Positions 1 through 5,902 of a DNA stretch of 7,290 nucleotides are shown piece by piece. The stretch comes from an uncultured Spirochaetia bacterium (GTDB lineage Bacteria; Spirochaetota; UBA4802; JAGODF01). A program made the translations under genes and the position numbers. The notes beneath the pieces are model-generated. The model was not told where the DNA came from and did no database searches. It saw only the letters and a list, made by a program, of their open reading frames with translations. The DNA lies in assembly GCA_937967705.1 (NCBI GenBank), contig CALCJG010000073.1, positions 1 to 7,290 of the forward strand, read 5' to 3'. The number at the start of each line of letters is the position of its first letter. Position 1 is the stretch's first letter.

Positions 1-228
1 GAGTTTTTCCTTGATACCCCCCATAACATCCAACTTCATTAAAACCTCTTCCGGAAGCTTGTTGGCTATATGGTTGAGCACCTTGTCAGTTGTTTCATTC
101 AACATGGTGATGCTTTCAGCAACCTTATCACGACCTTCCTGGGCCAGCGAGTTCCTGGAACCAACGGCATTAGGATCGGTTGGGTGAATTTTATTCGGAC
201 TTTTAGGAAATTGGGCTAATGATGACAT
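1..228 (-). CDS. Hypothetical cytoplasmic protein, N-terminal part, cut by window edge
   Basis: The reading frame opens at an ATG (228-226) and runs 76 codons without a stop to the left edge, so the C-terminus is missing. A strong Shine-Dalgarno GGAGG (240-236) sits 7 bases before the ATG, and a promoter candidate lies further upstream (365-393), which makes this a confident gene. The product starts [13 protein letters not shown]. It has a polar, proline-rich first 20 residues and then a probably helical stretch rich in Lys, Glu, Leu and Asn (about residues 30-76). There is no signal peptide, membrane segment or cysteine, so it is probably cytoplasmic. I do not recognise the family. It could be a small helical or coiled-coil protein, but too little is visible to propose a role. 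It is separated from the VWA gene upstream of it by about 310 bases and looks independently transcribed. Confidence 0.8.
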   Translation of the reverse strand, partial: MSSLAQFPKSPNKIHPTDPNAVGSRNSLAQEGRDKVAESITMLNETTDKVLNHIANKLPEEVLMKLDVMGGIKEKL

Positions 229-364
229 CTAATAACCTCCTTAAATTATTGACACATTCGTTCATCTATCTCTTCACTTTCGCAACGACTTATGCCTGAA
301 ACTCTTCTTTTCAAAAATCCCGCGAACCTTTTAAATGCGAATTACAACCATATTAATTAGAATG

Positions 365-393
365 ATCTTATAAACCTTTATACGAGATGTCAA
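365..393 (-). promoter_or_regulatory. Sigma-70-type promoter for the left-edge gene
   Basis: On the minus strand, a perfect -35 hexamer TTGACA (393-388) is followed by a 17-base spacer and TAAGAT (370-365), which matches the TATAAT consensus at 4 of 6 positions. An AT-rich stretch lies just upstream (about 394-424), as in an UP element. Transcription would begin near 358, giving a leader of about 130 bases before the ATG at 228. The -35 and spacing are seen directly; promoter activity is inferred. Confidence 0.6.
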
Positions 394-428
394 GGTTTTA
401 TTTTTAATAAAAATAAATTTTTTTAGAC

Positions 429-465
429 CCCCGGCCAGGCATAACCTCATTATCGGAGACCGGGG
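429..465 (-). terminator. Imperfect GC-rich hairpin, possible terminator of the VWA gene
   Basis: The arms CCCCGG (429-434) and CCGGGG (460-465) pair perfectly. Inside them CC/GG and ATAA/TTAT (441-444 with 450-453) can extend the structure around a CCTCA loop, with small bulges. In the minus direction it is followed by TCTAAAAAAA and only then by T-rich sequence, so the U-tract of a classical intrinsic terminator is misplaced. It lies about 75 bases after the VWA stop codon and just before the promoter of the next gene, which is where a terminator would be expected. Confidence 0.35.
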
Positions 466-521
466 CAAAACATTTAACACCCCTGACGACAGGAAATCCC
501 CCAATCCGTCCCGGAAGAGGC

Positions 522-537
522 AATCCCAACAGGGATT
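522..537 (-). repeat. 6-bp stem with tetraloop directly after the VWA stop codon
   Basis: AATCCC (522-527) and GGGATT (532-537) form a perfect inverted repeat around a 4-base loop, abutting the TAG stop at 538-540. No T-tract follows in the minus direction, so it is not a standard terminator. It may protect the transcript's 3' end, or it may be chance. Confidence 0.35.
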
Positions 538-1641
538 CTACTCTTTAATGTATTTAAAAGTGTAATTATTAACCTTAAAAATATCTCCATTCTGAAGATA
601 TTCCCCTGTCTCCCGATTTACAAATTCCACAGTATAATCCGCTCCCCCCTTGATCATCGGTACAATGGCCCCGCCCTTGATCCTTTCGGCGCGGATGACG
701 AAGGGTCGCCCGATCTCAATATCACGAATATTCAGATTAGCAGCCGATTTTCCCACCAGAATCTCTCTGGTATGATGACGAGTCAGACTATAGGTTTCCA
801 GGTAAGGATCGAGAACCGAGTTGTTCCAGTATTCCAACACCCCTACCACCTTGAGGGCTGCTGCACGTTTGTAAAAAATGAACCCGATAAGCCCCAACAG
901 GAGGATGATGCCTCCAATAAAAAGGGGATTAGAGAAGATGGTCTTCTCCCTTTCCGCTTTGTCCCTGAGGGATTTGTCCATATCCCCTTTCAGGTTGTCC
1001 TTGTCCCCGGCCAGGATCGTCTTCGTGTAGGGAGAAACGCCGCTTATGTCCTTTTCCAGCTTGGCAAGGCGCTTGTTCTTCTTTAAATCCACAAGGTTTA
1101 CCAGAAAAATATGCCAATCCTTGCTCTGATATTGAGCGGCGACATCCTTGATGTTAAATTTTTCCCCTTTGGGAGGGGGGCAATCCGAAGCATCGGTAAG
1201 GATGAATATGACGGTTTCACGCCCTTGGCTTTTGGCTTTCATCTCTTCCGCTGTACGAAAGACCTTGCGGATCATGTCCATAGTGTAGGTCCAGTTGCCG
1301 TTGGCCTCAATCATACTTAAAGTCTTCTGTAAGATGTCTTTGTCCCGCCCGGATGCGATAGAGATGACGGGATAGATGTTCACCTTCTCGTCGAAGGTCA
1401 TAAAGGTTACGGAATCCCCTATTTCCAGCTGAGAAATCAGCTTGGCCAGATTGCCCTTTACCTCCGGGAATATGTTCCTCTTGCTGTCGCCCTTTCCTAT
1501 CATACTGATAGAGGTGTCGAGAACGAGAATAACGTCCCTGTTGCCGGCCGCCCAGGCGTTGTCCGCGAGGGAAAGGGAGGCCATTATCACTAACGATACC
1601 ATCATTGAAATCATTGTTCTCAGATATTTTTTCCTTTTCAA
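538..1641 (-). CDS. VWA-domain protein, exported, single TM helix, possible FHA-like C-terminus
   Basis: This is a 367-residue protein. Residues 1-31 form a signal peptide (basic KRKK, hydrophobic core, AWA cleavage motif). Residues 35-210 are a von Willebrand factor A domain. Its MIDAS metal site is visible: D42-T-S44-I-S46 in VLDTSISM, Thr118 or Thr120 in NWTYT, and D150 in ILTDASD. One transmembrane helix spans about 238-257 and is followed by KRA, consistent with a periplasmic VWA domain and a cytoplasmic C-terminus if the signal peptide is cleaved. Residues 263-367 contain ILVGKSAANLNIRD and YLQNGDIFKVNNYTFKY, which resemble the strand-loop pattern of FHA domains but lack a clear canonical set, so this is tentative. 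The start is TTG at 1641, chosen because AGGAG lies 7 bases upstream and only this start gives a complete basic signal peptide; Met10 would remove the positive residues. VWA domains commonly mediate metal-dependent protein binding; the partner is unknown. No neighbour (such as MoxR or a Bat protein) points to a specific pathway. Confidence 0.88.
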   Translation of the reverse strand: MKRKKYLRTMISMMVSLVIMASLSLADNAWAAGNRDVILVLDTSISMIGKGDSKRNIFPEVKGNLAKLISQLEIGDSVTFMTFDEKVNIYPVISIASGRDKDILQKTLSMIEANGNWTYTMDMIRKVFRTAEEMKAKSQGRETVIFILTDASDCPPPKGEKFNIKDVAAQYQSKDWHIFLVNLVDLKKNKRLAKLEKDISGVSPYTKTILAGDKDNLKGDMDKSLRDKAEREKTIFSNPLFIGGIILLLGLIGFIFYKRAAALKVVGVLEYWNNSVLDPYLETYSLTRHHTREILVGKSAANLNIRDIEIGRPFVIRAERIKGGAIVPMIKGGADYTVEFVNRETGEYLQNGDIFKVNNYTFKYIKE

Positions 1642-1648
1642 AACCGTA

Positions 1649-1654
1649 CTCCTG
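1649..1654 (-). promoter_or_regulatory. Shine-Dalgarno that fixes the TTG start of the VWA gene
   Basis: On the minus strand CAGGAG (1654-1649) lies 7 bases before TTG at 1641-1639. The first downstream ATG, codon 10, has no comparable site at proper spacing, so the non-ATG start is favoured. Confidence 0.75.
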
Positions 1655-1719
1655 ATAGTTAGTTTAGATTAAGGATCATCGGTAATAATCCGCCTATCCG
1701 GCATACCGCTTCAGCCTGG

Positions 1720-1751
1720 AAGACGACATCTCCGATCATGGATGACGTCTT
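1720..1751 (-). repeat. Long stem-loop in the 5' leader of the VWA gene
   Basis: Positions 1720-1730 and 1741-1751 pair at 10 of 11 positions (one A-A mismatch) around a 10-base loop (1731-1740). It lies about 80-110 bases upstream of the TTG start, inside the probable leader. There is no adjoining T-run in the minus direction, so a terminator role is unlikely. An RNA regulatory structure or a protein-binding inverted repeat is possible. It does not match any riboswitch I know. Confidence 0.5.
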
Positions 1752-1782
1752 TTGAAGACAAGCATAATAACAGCTATTTAAG

Positions 1783-1811
1783 GAATAATCGTATTAATTT
1801 CAATTTGTCAA
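1783..1811 (-). promoter_or_regulatory. Weak promoter candidate for the VWA gene
   Basis: A perfect TTGACA (1811-1806) occurs on the minus strand in AT-rich DNA about 165 bases upstream of the VWA start. At 17 bases the -10 position holds TTATTC, a poor match. An overlapping alternative uses TTGAAA as -35 with TAAATA 17 bases later. The whole gap 1642-1958 contains only this, the leader stem-loop and the upstream gene's terminator candidate; I see no additional gene. Confidence 0.3.
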
Positions 1812-1851
1812 GAACATTTATAATCAATTATAAAGGATTCTTCTTATATTT

Positions 1852-1895
1852 AAAAAAAAGTATTTTAAGGGGAAAATCGAAGCCATTTCACCCCT
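1852..1895 (-). terminator. Intrinsic terminator candidate after the DUF6602-like gene
   Basis: In the minus direction AGGGG (1895-1891) pairs with CCCCT (1872-1868), and AAAT/ATTT (1888-1885 with 1877-1874) continues the stem past a small bulge, closing a 7-base loop GGCTTCG. An eight-T run (1859-1852) follows about 8 bases after the stem. Position, 64 bases after the stop codon at 1959, fits. The gap between stem and T-run makes it suboptimal. Confidence 0.5.
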
Positions 1896-1958
1896 GAAGC
1901 GGCATGTTTTTCGGTTTTATTTGAGCAGTCCGGCACGAATCATCACACCCTGCCTACT

Positions 1959-2678
1959 CTAATACTCATTATAGGACCTGGTGTCACGTATGTATTCCCG
2001 CAGGTCCAGGGAACGCCCCTGCTCTCCATCAAAATACTCGTTCATCAGAACAAAAAACCATTTCATTGTGTCTTTTCCCGTCTCCAAGGCGACATAACTT
2101 CGTTTTTCCCGCCAATCCTTGATGATAATGCCCTTGTTGATGATCACGATAATATCGAACTCAGACTGATGGTTGATGTTTTTATTGGTATAATAACCGA
2201 AAATCTCTTCTTTGACATCCTTGAGCTTCATGTCCGAGGCAAAGGCGATGACAAACGAGGGTATAACCCCCTTCTCTTCCGGCTCCCCGCTGCTGTACTG
2301 ATTGATCTTCTTGGTATTGACGATTTTGAGCAGCGTGTTGACAAGAGTTTCCCGGCTCAGGGTTTCCAGGACGAAGAAGGCCCCATAGACCAGCTCTGAA
2401 GGGATCTTGCCATTCATTATGCTCATGATGTCCGGATAAAGTTCCCGATAGGCGATGAAGTCCGTATTGGAGGGGGAAAAACCTGAGGGATCGATAAAAT
2501 CCGCCTGCCCCAGCTTAAGATAATTGGGAGTGATTTTCTGCACATGCGTGAGGAGAGCGGGGATGTCGATACTGGCCAGAGCCTCTTTATCCTCGGCTCC
2601 CCGGGCCCCCCTGGGCCGAGCCTTGTAACAATCCTGGACGATAAGGTCCCCAAAGCTCTCAAAATAATTGGTGAACAT
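1959..2678 (-). CDS. DUF6602-like protein, PD-(D/E)XK nuclease-type fold, probably degenerate
   Basis: The product is 239 residues with no signal peptide or membrane segment, so cytoplasmic. The start is the ATG at 2678 (MFTNYFESFG), because CAGGAG lies 6 bases upstream. An ATG six codons earlier at 2696 is in frame but contains this Shine-Dalgarno within its own coding sequence. The central part follows the pattern I recall for DUF6602 proteins: G-F-S-P-S-N-T-D73-F-I-A-Y, then a strand ending in E105 (FFVLE105TLS) followed by an amphipathic helix. Later come SFVIAFASD (141-149) and FDIIVIINKGIII (174-186), the latter matching the DIIVVLNKG-type strand near the end of such domains. In active relatives the middle motif is ExK; here the lysine position is Leu107, suggesting loss of catalysis. 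The family assignment is from memory and tentative. DUF6602 proteins often accompany restriction or defence loci, but no methylase, helicase or other defence gene adjoins this one, which looks like a single-gene unit. Confidence 0.7.
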   Translation of the reverse strand: MFTNYFESFGDLIVQDCYKARPRGARGAEDKEALASIDIPALLTHVQKITPNYLKLGQADFIDPSGFSPSNTDFIAYRELYPDIMSIMNGKIPSELVYGAFFVLETLSRETLVNTLLKIVNTKKINQYSSGEPEEKGVIPSFVIAFASDMKLKDVKEEIFGYYTNKNINHQSEFDIIVIINKGIIIKDWREKRSYVALETGKDTMKWFFVLMNEYFDGEQGRSLDLREYIRDTRSYNEY

Positions 2679-2684
2679 AATAAA

Positions 2685-2690
2685 CTCCTG
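2685..2690 (-). promoter_or_regulatory. Shine-Dalgarno deciding the start at 2678
   Basis: CAGGAG on the minus strand (2690-2685) precedes the ATG at 2678 by 6 bases. The same bases would be codons 3-4 of the longer frame starting at 2696, so the shorter product is preferred. Confidence 0.7.
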
Positions 2691-2709
2691 TGGCATTCAA
2701 GATATCGAT

Positions 2710-2772
2710 CAGGGAATGATGCCCTGTGATAGAAGTAAGCGACGCCCCGAGAATTTCAGGGTTATTTCAGGG
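2710..2772. repeat. Cluster of CAGGG half-sites: hairpin plus 11-bp-period direct repeat
   Basis: ATTTCAGGG occurs twice (2753-2761 and 2764-2772), with starts exactly 11 bases apart, about one helical turn. Nearby CAGGG (2710-2714) and CCCTG (2722-2726) form an inverted repeat around 7 bases. Thus four CAGGG/CCCTG units fall within 63 bases in the leader of the gene starting at 2678. This layout resembles a multi-site operator; the binding protein is unknown and chance cannot be excluded. Confidence 0.4.
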
Positions 2773-2786
2773 TGTGATGTTTATGC

Positions 2787-2847
2787 TTCATAGGACTTCC
2801 CGGCCTAAAATGCAAGAAGTTTTTTTCCTATGAAAAACGCCCGGGAA
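2787..2847. repeat. Composite inverted repeat with two mutually exclusive pairings
   Basis: TTCATAGG (2787-2794) pairs with CCTATGAA (2827-2834), and the adjacent ACTTC (2795-2799) pairs with GAAGT (2816-2820). Together these give a 13-bp stem interrupted by a six-T bulge (2821-2826). Separately, TTCCCGG (2797-2803) pairs with CCGGGAA (2841-2847), using bases that overlap ACTTC, so both cannot form at once. It lies between the DUF1566 stop (2900) and the next gene. It may end the envelope operon transcript (the minus strand has a T5 run after the CCCGGG) or act in the next gene's leader. Confidence 0.4.
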
Positions 2848-2899
2848 TCTGACTGTGGAAGGGATTTAACGTCATATTCCGGAGCAGGCGCACTGAGGC

Positions 2900-3421
2900 T
2901 CAGGGAGCCAGAGAGCGGACACAGCGGAGATAATAATTATTTGTAGTCGCCGAGAGGTTTTCCGAACCCGCCGCTGTCAGCTGACTCACAAAGACCCTGA
3001 CCGCCTCGAAGGTAGAGGACCACCAGTATTGGCTGTTCAATGTGGCATAGTCCTTAAACCAGTCATCCGATGTTCCCGTTAACCCTTTCAGGGTTCGAAG
3101 CTCTTTAAGGGTGGGTATCCTCCAATCCGTATATCCCGCCGTGCTGAGAGATTTGCAATACGTATCGGCATTGCTCCAGGTTATAGCTGCCGCCGACCCG
3201 GCACAGGTGTTGTCGGCTCCCTCGTTGTAGGCGCATTTGTGCCACATGATGCCGTTGCTGGTGGTATCGGTCACGGTGCCGTCGCCGTTGTCATGGAAGA
3301 CCGGGGTCACGTACGCTTTACCTGCGTTGAGCTCCGCCAGGTCCACCTTCTCCAGGTTATCACACCCCATAAACGGAGAGACCAGCATGAGAAATGTTCC
3401 GAGAATTTTTATAGTATTCAT
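2900..3421 (-). CDS. Lipoprotein with Lcl_C/DUF1566 domain
   Basis: The product is 173 residues. The start is ATG at 3421; the frame stays open far upstream, but that part overlaps the OmpA gene out of frame and reads as its shadow. Residues 1-19 form a lipoprotein signal peptide ending in the lipobox F-M-G-C20, so Cys20 would be acylated. Asp at +2 would favour the inner membrane under E. coli rules, which may not hold here. Residues 42-169 match the DUF1566 (Lcl C-terminal) pattern: NGDGTVTDTTSNGIMWHK, then W82SNADTYC, then GYTDWRIPTLKEL (96-108), YWWSST and finally YYLRCVR (163-169). Cysteines 63, 73, 89 and 167 could form two disulfides, apt for an exported protein. Function of the domain is unknown; it has a C-type-lectin or sulfatase-modifying-like look and often occurs in surface or envelope proteins. 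The gene is 11 bases downstream of the OmpA gene with an overlapping Shine-Dalgarno, so the two are very likely co-translated and act in the same compartment. Confidence 0.9.
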   Translation of the reverse strand: MNTIKILGTFLMLVSPFMGCDNLEKVDLAELNAGKAYVTPVFHDNGDGTVTDTTSNGIMWHKCAYNEGADNTCAGSAAAITWSNADTYCKSLSTAGYTDWRIPTLKELRTLKGLTGTSDDWFKDYATLNSQYWWSSTFEAVRVFVSQLTAAGSENLSATTNNYYLRCVRSLAP

Positions 3422-3428
3422 ATCAGCA

Positions 3429-3434
3429 CCCCTT
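3429..3434 (-). promoter_or_regulatory. Shine-Dalgarno overlapping the OmpA-gene stop codon
   Basis: On the minus strand the stop TAA (3435-3433) runs into TAAGGGG, so AAGGGG (3434-3429) shares two bases with the stop and lies 7 bases before the DUF1566 ATG. Ribosomes ending the OmpA gene would sit on this site, which supports translational coupling. Confidence 0.7.
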
Positions 3435-5667
3435 AGAACCGGTAGATGAAGGCGAAGCTGGCCCTTTGCGGCGTGTAATGAAAATCGAAGGCCACCTTCA
3501 TCAGGCGTTTTTCCTCGACCTCCAGCTCTTTTATGGTATTCAGGTTGGAGTAATGCCCGATAAAGAAGATAATCCCCACGGTCTGAAGAACGCCCCCCGC
3601 CGCGTAGGAATAGAGGGCGTATTTCTTGTTCTTCTCGTAATCGGCATAGAGTCCATCCAGCTTGTCCTGATAAGCCTGCTGATTCTGTATCTGCCATGAG
3701 AGGTACGAACCGTTATACGTGCTCAGGGCGCTGTTGTACTCCTTTTTTGCATCATAACTCTTGTAAGTGAAATACCCACCCGTACCGAAGCAGACCAGGG
3801 CCGCGCCGGTGAAGATATAACCCGGTCTCATGAGATTCATGTCCCGGCGCATTTTCAGTTCTTCCCGGACCTCTTCCAGCCGGGAACGATAATCCCCGCC
3901 ATCGGCAACCTCCAGGCCCCCATCCCAGGACACAACGGTGATCTCCACACGCCGGTTCCACTTGGCAGCCTCCGCGGTATTGGTTTTCACCAGTTTCTTT
4001 TCTCCCCCATAGGACTTTACGATGAGACGCCCCGGGTTGACGTTCCCCTGAAGGAGATAATCCATGACCGCCGCGACCCTCATCCGGGCCACCTTCTCCA
4101 CGTTCTCCTTTTTACCGATACCGCTGGAATGCCCGGATATCTCGAAGCGGATGAGGGGGTTGTCCTTGAGGACCCGCACCAGCATCCGCAGCTGGCGTTT
4201 CTCCTTCTTCATGATTTCGGCGCTCCCCACCGAGAAGTTGACCATGTAGCTGATGCGCATCCCCTTGTATATCCGAGGGAGGTCGAAATCGTGTTCCGCC
4301 AGAAACTTGCCGTCCCCGGCATCCAGCTCCAGGGAATGGATGAGATAACCGGCGCAGACGGGGCTGACGATGAGATCCTTGTTATAGGGAACCATGACCG
4401 CAAAGCGCCCGTCCGGAAAGCTGTCCACGGATCCGTATTCTCCCTCGGCGGAATCCACCTTTACGGTTACGGAGCCTGGAACCTTTTTACCGCCCAGTAT
4501 GATATTGCCGTATATGAACCGCGTGGGCACGGGTTTGACGCTGAAGAGGAGATTCATCCTGATTAGACGCCCTCTCGATGCATGGTAGAGATAGCGCCCG
4601 GTGAGATCGACGCTCAAGGGATAGAGCTGATCGCCGGTGTCGTTGATCGGAATGCCCAGGTTGACAGGGGCATAGCTCTCATCGGAAAGGTTTATGCCAT
4701 AAAAATCATACCCCCCGAAGCCCTTATGACCGTTGGAGGAGAAAAAGAGGTTTTTCAGGTCGGGATGCAGAAAGGGATAGAGCTCGTTGCCGCCGGTATT
4801 GATGGCGCTCCCCACATTGACCGGACTGGTCCACTTCCCGTTGGAATAGGTGCAGAGATAGATATCAAATCCCCCCCTGCCCCCGGCCCTGTCCGAGGCA
4901 AAGAGAAAGTTCTGACCGTCCATGCTGACGAAGGGCGTGATATTATTGCAGTCCTCATAGATCTTTTCCTGCAGTTCCCTGGCTATTTTGGGATGATCCT
5001 TGGAGTAGACTTTTATGATGTACTTGCCGTCGATCTTCTGTGAAACGGCAACAATCTTGGGGAAGATGGAGGCCGTAATGCCGAAGACCCTGCCCCCGCC
5101 CCTCAGGGCGGTTACGAGATCGGTCTTTCTCTTCTTTCCGTCATACTCATAGATGCTGCCGTTTTTATGGTAGTAGAAGGTGTCTTTTATAGGGATATAA
5201 AAACCCTCAGAGGCTTTCAGGGAGGCGGCGCTGATGTATCTCCTTCCATAAACCTTCTGCACATCCCCCTTTTTGTCCCGGTTGTCCTGAAAACGCTTTA
5301 TCTGGGCCTCCAGCGCCGGTGATTTCCCCCGGGACGCACCATAGGCCTTCAGCCCGGCAGACGCCGCCGCGAAGTCGTACTCCGCTGCCTGCACCATAGC
5401 CTTCAGGATGAGGACATCGCCCTTGACCCCTCCGCTCTTTTCCAGTTTTTTAAGGCCCCGGGAGGCGGCGCGGAGATTGCCCGCCAGGAGATCCCCCCGT
5501 ATCTTCTCGGCCCGGGCATTACCCCGGAACGCAACGCCGGCGGAATCCGCCGCCTTTTCCAGAGATCGGATATCGGTACCCTCGTCCCCCCGGACATCCC
5601 CCCCCAATCCGCAAAGGACAAGGAAAGCGATAAACACTGTTGCAAAAACACCAAACCTCTTGATCAT
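3433..5667 (-). CDS. PD40-repeat OmpA-family envelope protein with C-terminal membrane-like tail
   Basis: The 744-residue product starts at ATG 5667 with a modest Shine-Dalgarno (GGATAAAG, its GGA 9 bases upstream). Residues 1-27 are a signal peptide. A Cys at 19 is not preceded by a small residue, so lipoprotein processing is unlikely. Residues 30-130 are Ala/Leu/Lys-rich and TPR-like. About 242-365 hold PD40 (beta-propeller-type) repeats, with the landmarks FASDRAGGRGGFDIYL (255-271) and FFSSNGHKGFGGYDFY (308-323). Residues 385-465 look like a beta-sandwich or carboxypeptidase-regulatory-like domain. Residues 475-580 are the OmpA peptidoglycan-binding domain: VNFSVGSAEI, EISGHSSGIG and NRRVEIT (571-577). 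The usual GHTD aspartate is Ser515. Unusually about 165 residues follow, with hydrophobic glycine-rich stretches at 616-635 and 686-705 and a final strand FAFIYRF that ends in Phe like an outer-membrane beta-signal. The protein probably tethers the envelope to peptidoglycan. It heads an operon with the DUF1566 lipoprotein. Confidence 0.92.
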   Translation of the reverse strand: MIKRFGVFATVFIAFLVLCGLGGDVRGDEGTDIRSLEKAADSAGVAFRGNARAEKIRGDLLAGNLRAASRGLKKLEKSGGVKGDVLILKAMVQAAEYDFAAASAGLKAYGASRGKSPALEAQIKRFQDNRDKKGDVQKVYGRRYISAASLKASEGFYIPIKDTFYYHKNGSIYEYDGKKRKTDLVTALRGGGRVFGITASIFPKIVAVSQKIDGKYIIKVYSKDHPKIARELQEKIYEDCNNITPFVSMDGQNFLFASDRAGGRGGFDIYLCTYSNGKWTSPVNVGSAINTGGNELYPFLHPDLKNLFFSSNGHKGFGGYDFYGINLSDESYAPVNLGIPINDTGDQLYPLSVDLTGRYLYHASRGRLIRMNLLFSVKPVPTRFIYGNIILGGKKVPGSVTVKVDSAEGEYGSVDSFPDGRFAVMVPYNKDLIVSPVCAGYLIHSLELDAGDGKFLAEHDFDLPRIYKGMRISYMVNFSVGSAEIMKKEKRQLRMLVRVLKDNPLIRFEISGHSSGIGKKENVEKVARMRVAAVMDYLLQGNVNPGRLIVKSYGGEKKLVKTNTAEAAKWNRRVEITVVSWDGGLEVADGGDYRSRLEEVREELKMRRDMNLMRPGYIFTGAALVCFGTGGYFTYKSYDAKKEYNSALSTYNGSYLSWQIQNQQAYQDKLDGLYADYEKNKKYALYSYAAGGVLQTVGIIFFIGHYSNLNTIKELEVEEKRLMKVAFDFHYTPQRASFAFIYRF

Positions 5668-5752
5668 AAATCTTTATCCGACACGTTATTGATGACAGGT
5701 CCGGATCATACATCCCCACGAAAACTTTCAAAACGATGAATGGGTGATGACA

Positions 5753-5764
5753 TCCTTATAAGGA
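5753..5764. promoter_or_regulatory. Perfect 12-bp palindrome in the OmpA-gene leader
   Basis: TCCTTATAAGGA is a complete palindrome lying about 85-97 bases upstream of the OmpA ATG. It could be an operator for a dimeric regulator. No second copy is seen in the window. Confidence 0.35.
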
Positions 5765-5902
5765 CCCCTTTGTTATACATCGATCTTTTTTCCCAAACCC
5801 TTGACAGCCCTGACCGCAAGGAATGCCCCTTCTTGAAAACTGAACGGCCAGTCTATATTGAGCAGAGGAAGTAATAAATCAAGTAAAAATTACCTTTTGG
5901 CC

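Noticed and set aside
203..265. 20-residue leader-peptide-like frame overlapping the left-edge gene start
   Set aside because: It has only a poor ribosome binding site and no regulatory amino-acid run; its overlap with the strong Shine-Dalgarno looks like chance.
2679..2696. Six-codon longer start for the DUF6602-like protein
   Set aside because: The Shine-Dalgarno for the ATG at 2678 lies inside these codons, and no comparable site precedes the ATG at 2696.
2897..2909. GGCTC/GAGCC hairpin over the DUF1566 stop codon
   Set aside because: It has a 5-bp stem with a 3-base loop inside coding sequence and no T-tract, so it is not supported as a terminator.
3422..3697. N-terminal extension of the DUF1566 gene to an upstream in-frame start at 3697
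   Set aside because: It overlaps the conserved 3' end of the OmpA gene in another frame, gives an Arg/Gly-rich sequence with no domain, and would bury the clear lipoprotein signal peptide that begins at 3421.
4129..5043. Plus-strand open frames opposite the OmpA gene
   Set aside because: They are antisense shadows of PD40 and OmpA coding sequence, with no Shine-Dalgarno or recognisable domain.
5519..5731. 70-residue minus-strand frame starting upstream of the OmpA gene
   Set aside because: Most of it overlaps the OmpA signal-peptide and TPR-like region in another frame; no domain and no convincing start signals.
5799..5821. CCTTG/CAAGG stem-loop and a plus-strand TTGACA near 5801
   Set aside because: The stem is only 5 bp with a 13-base loop, and no -10 element or plus-strand gene follows the TTGACA.
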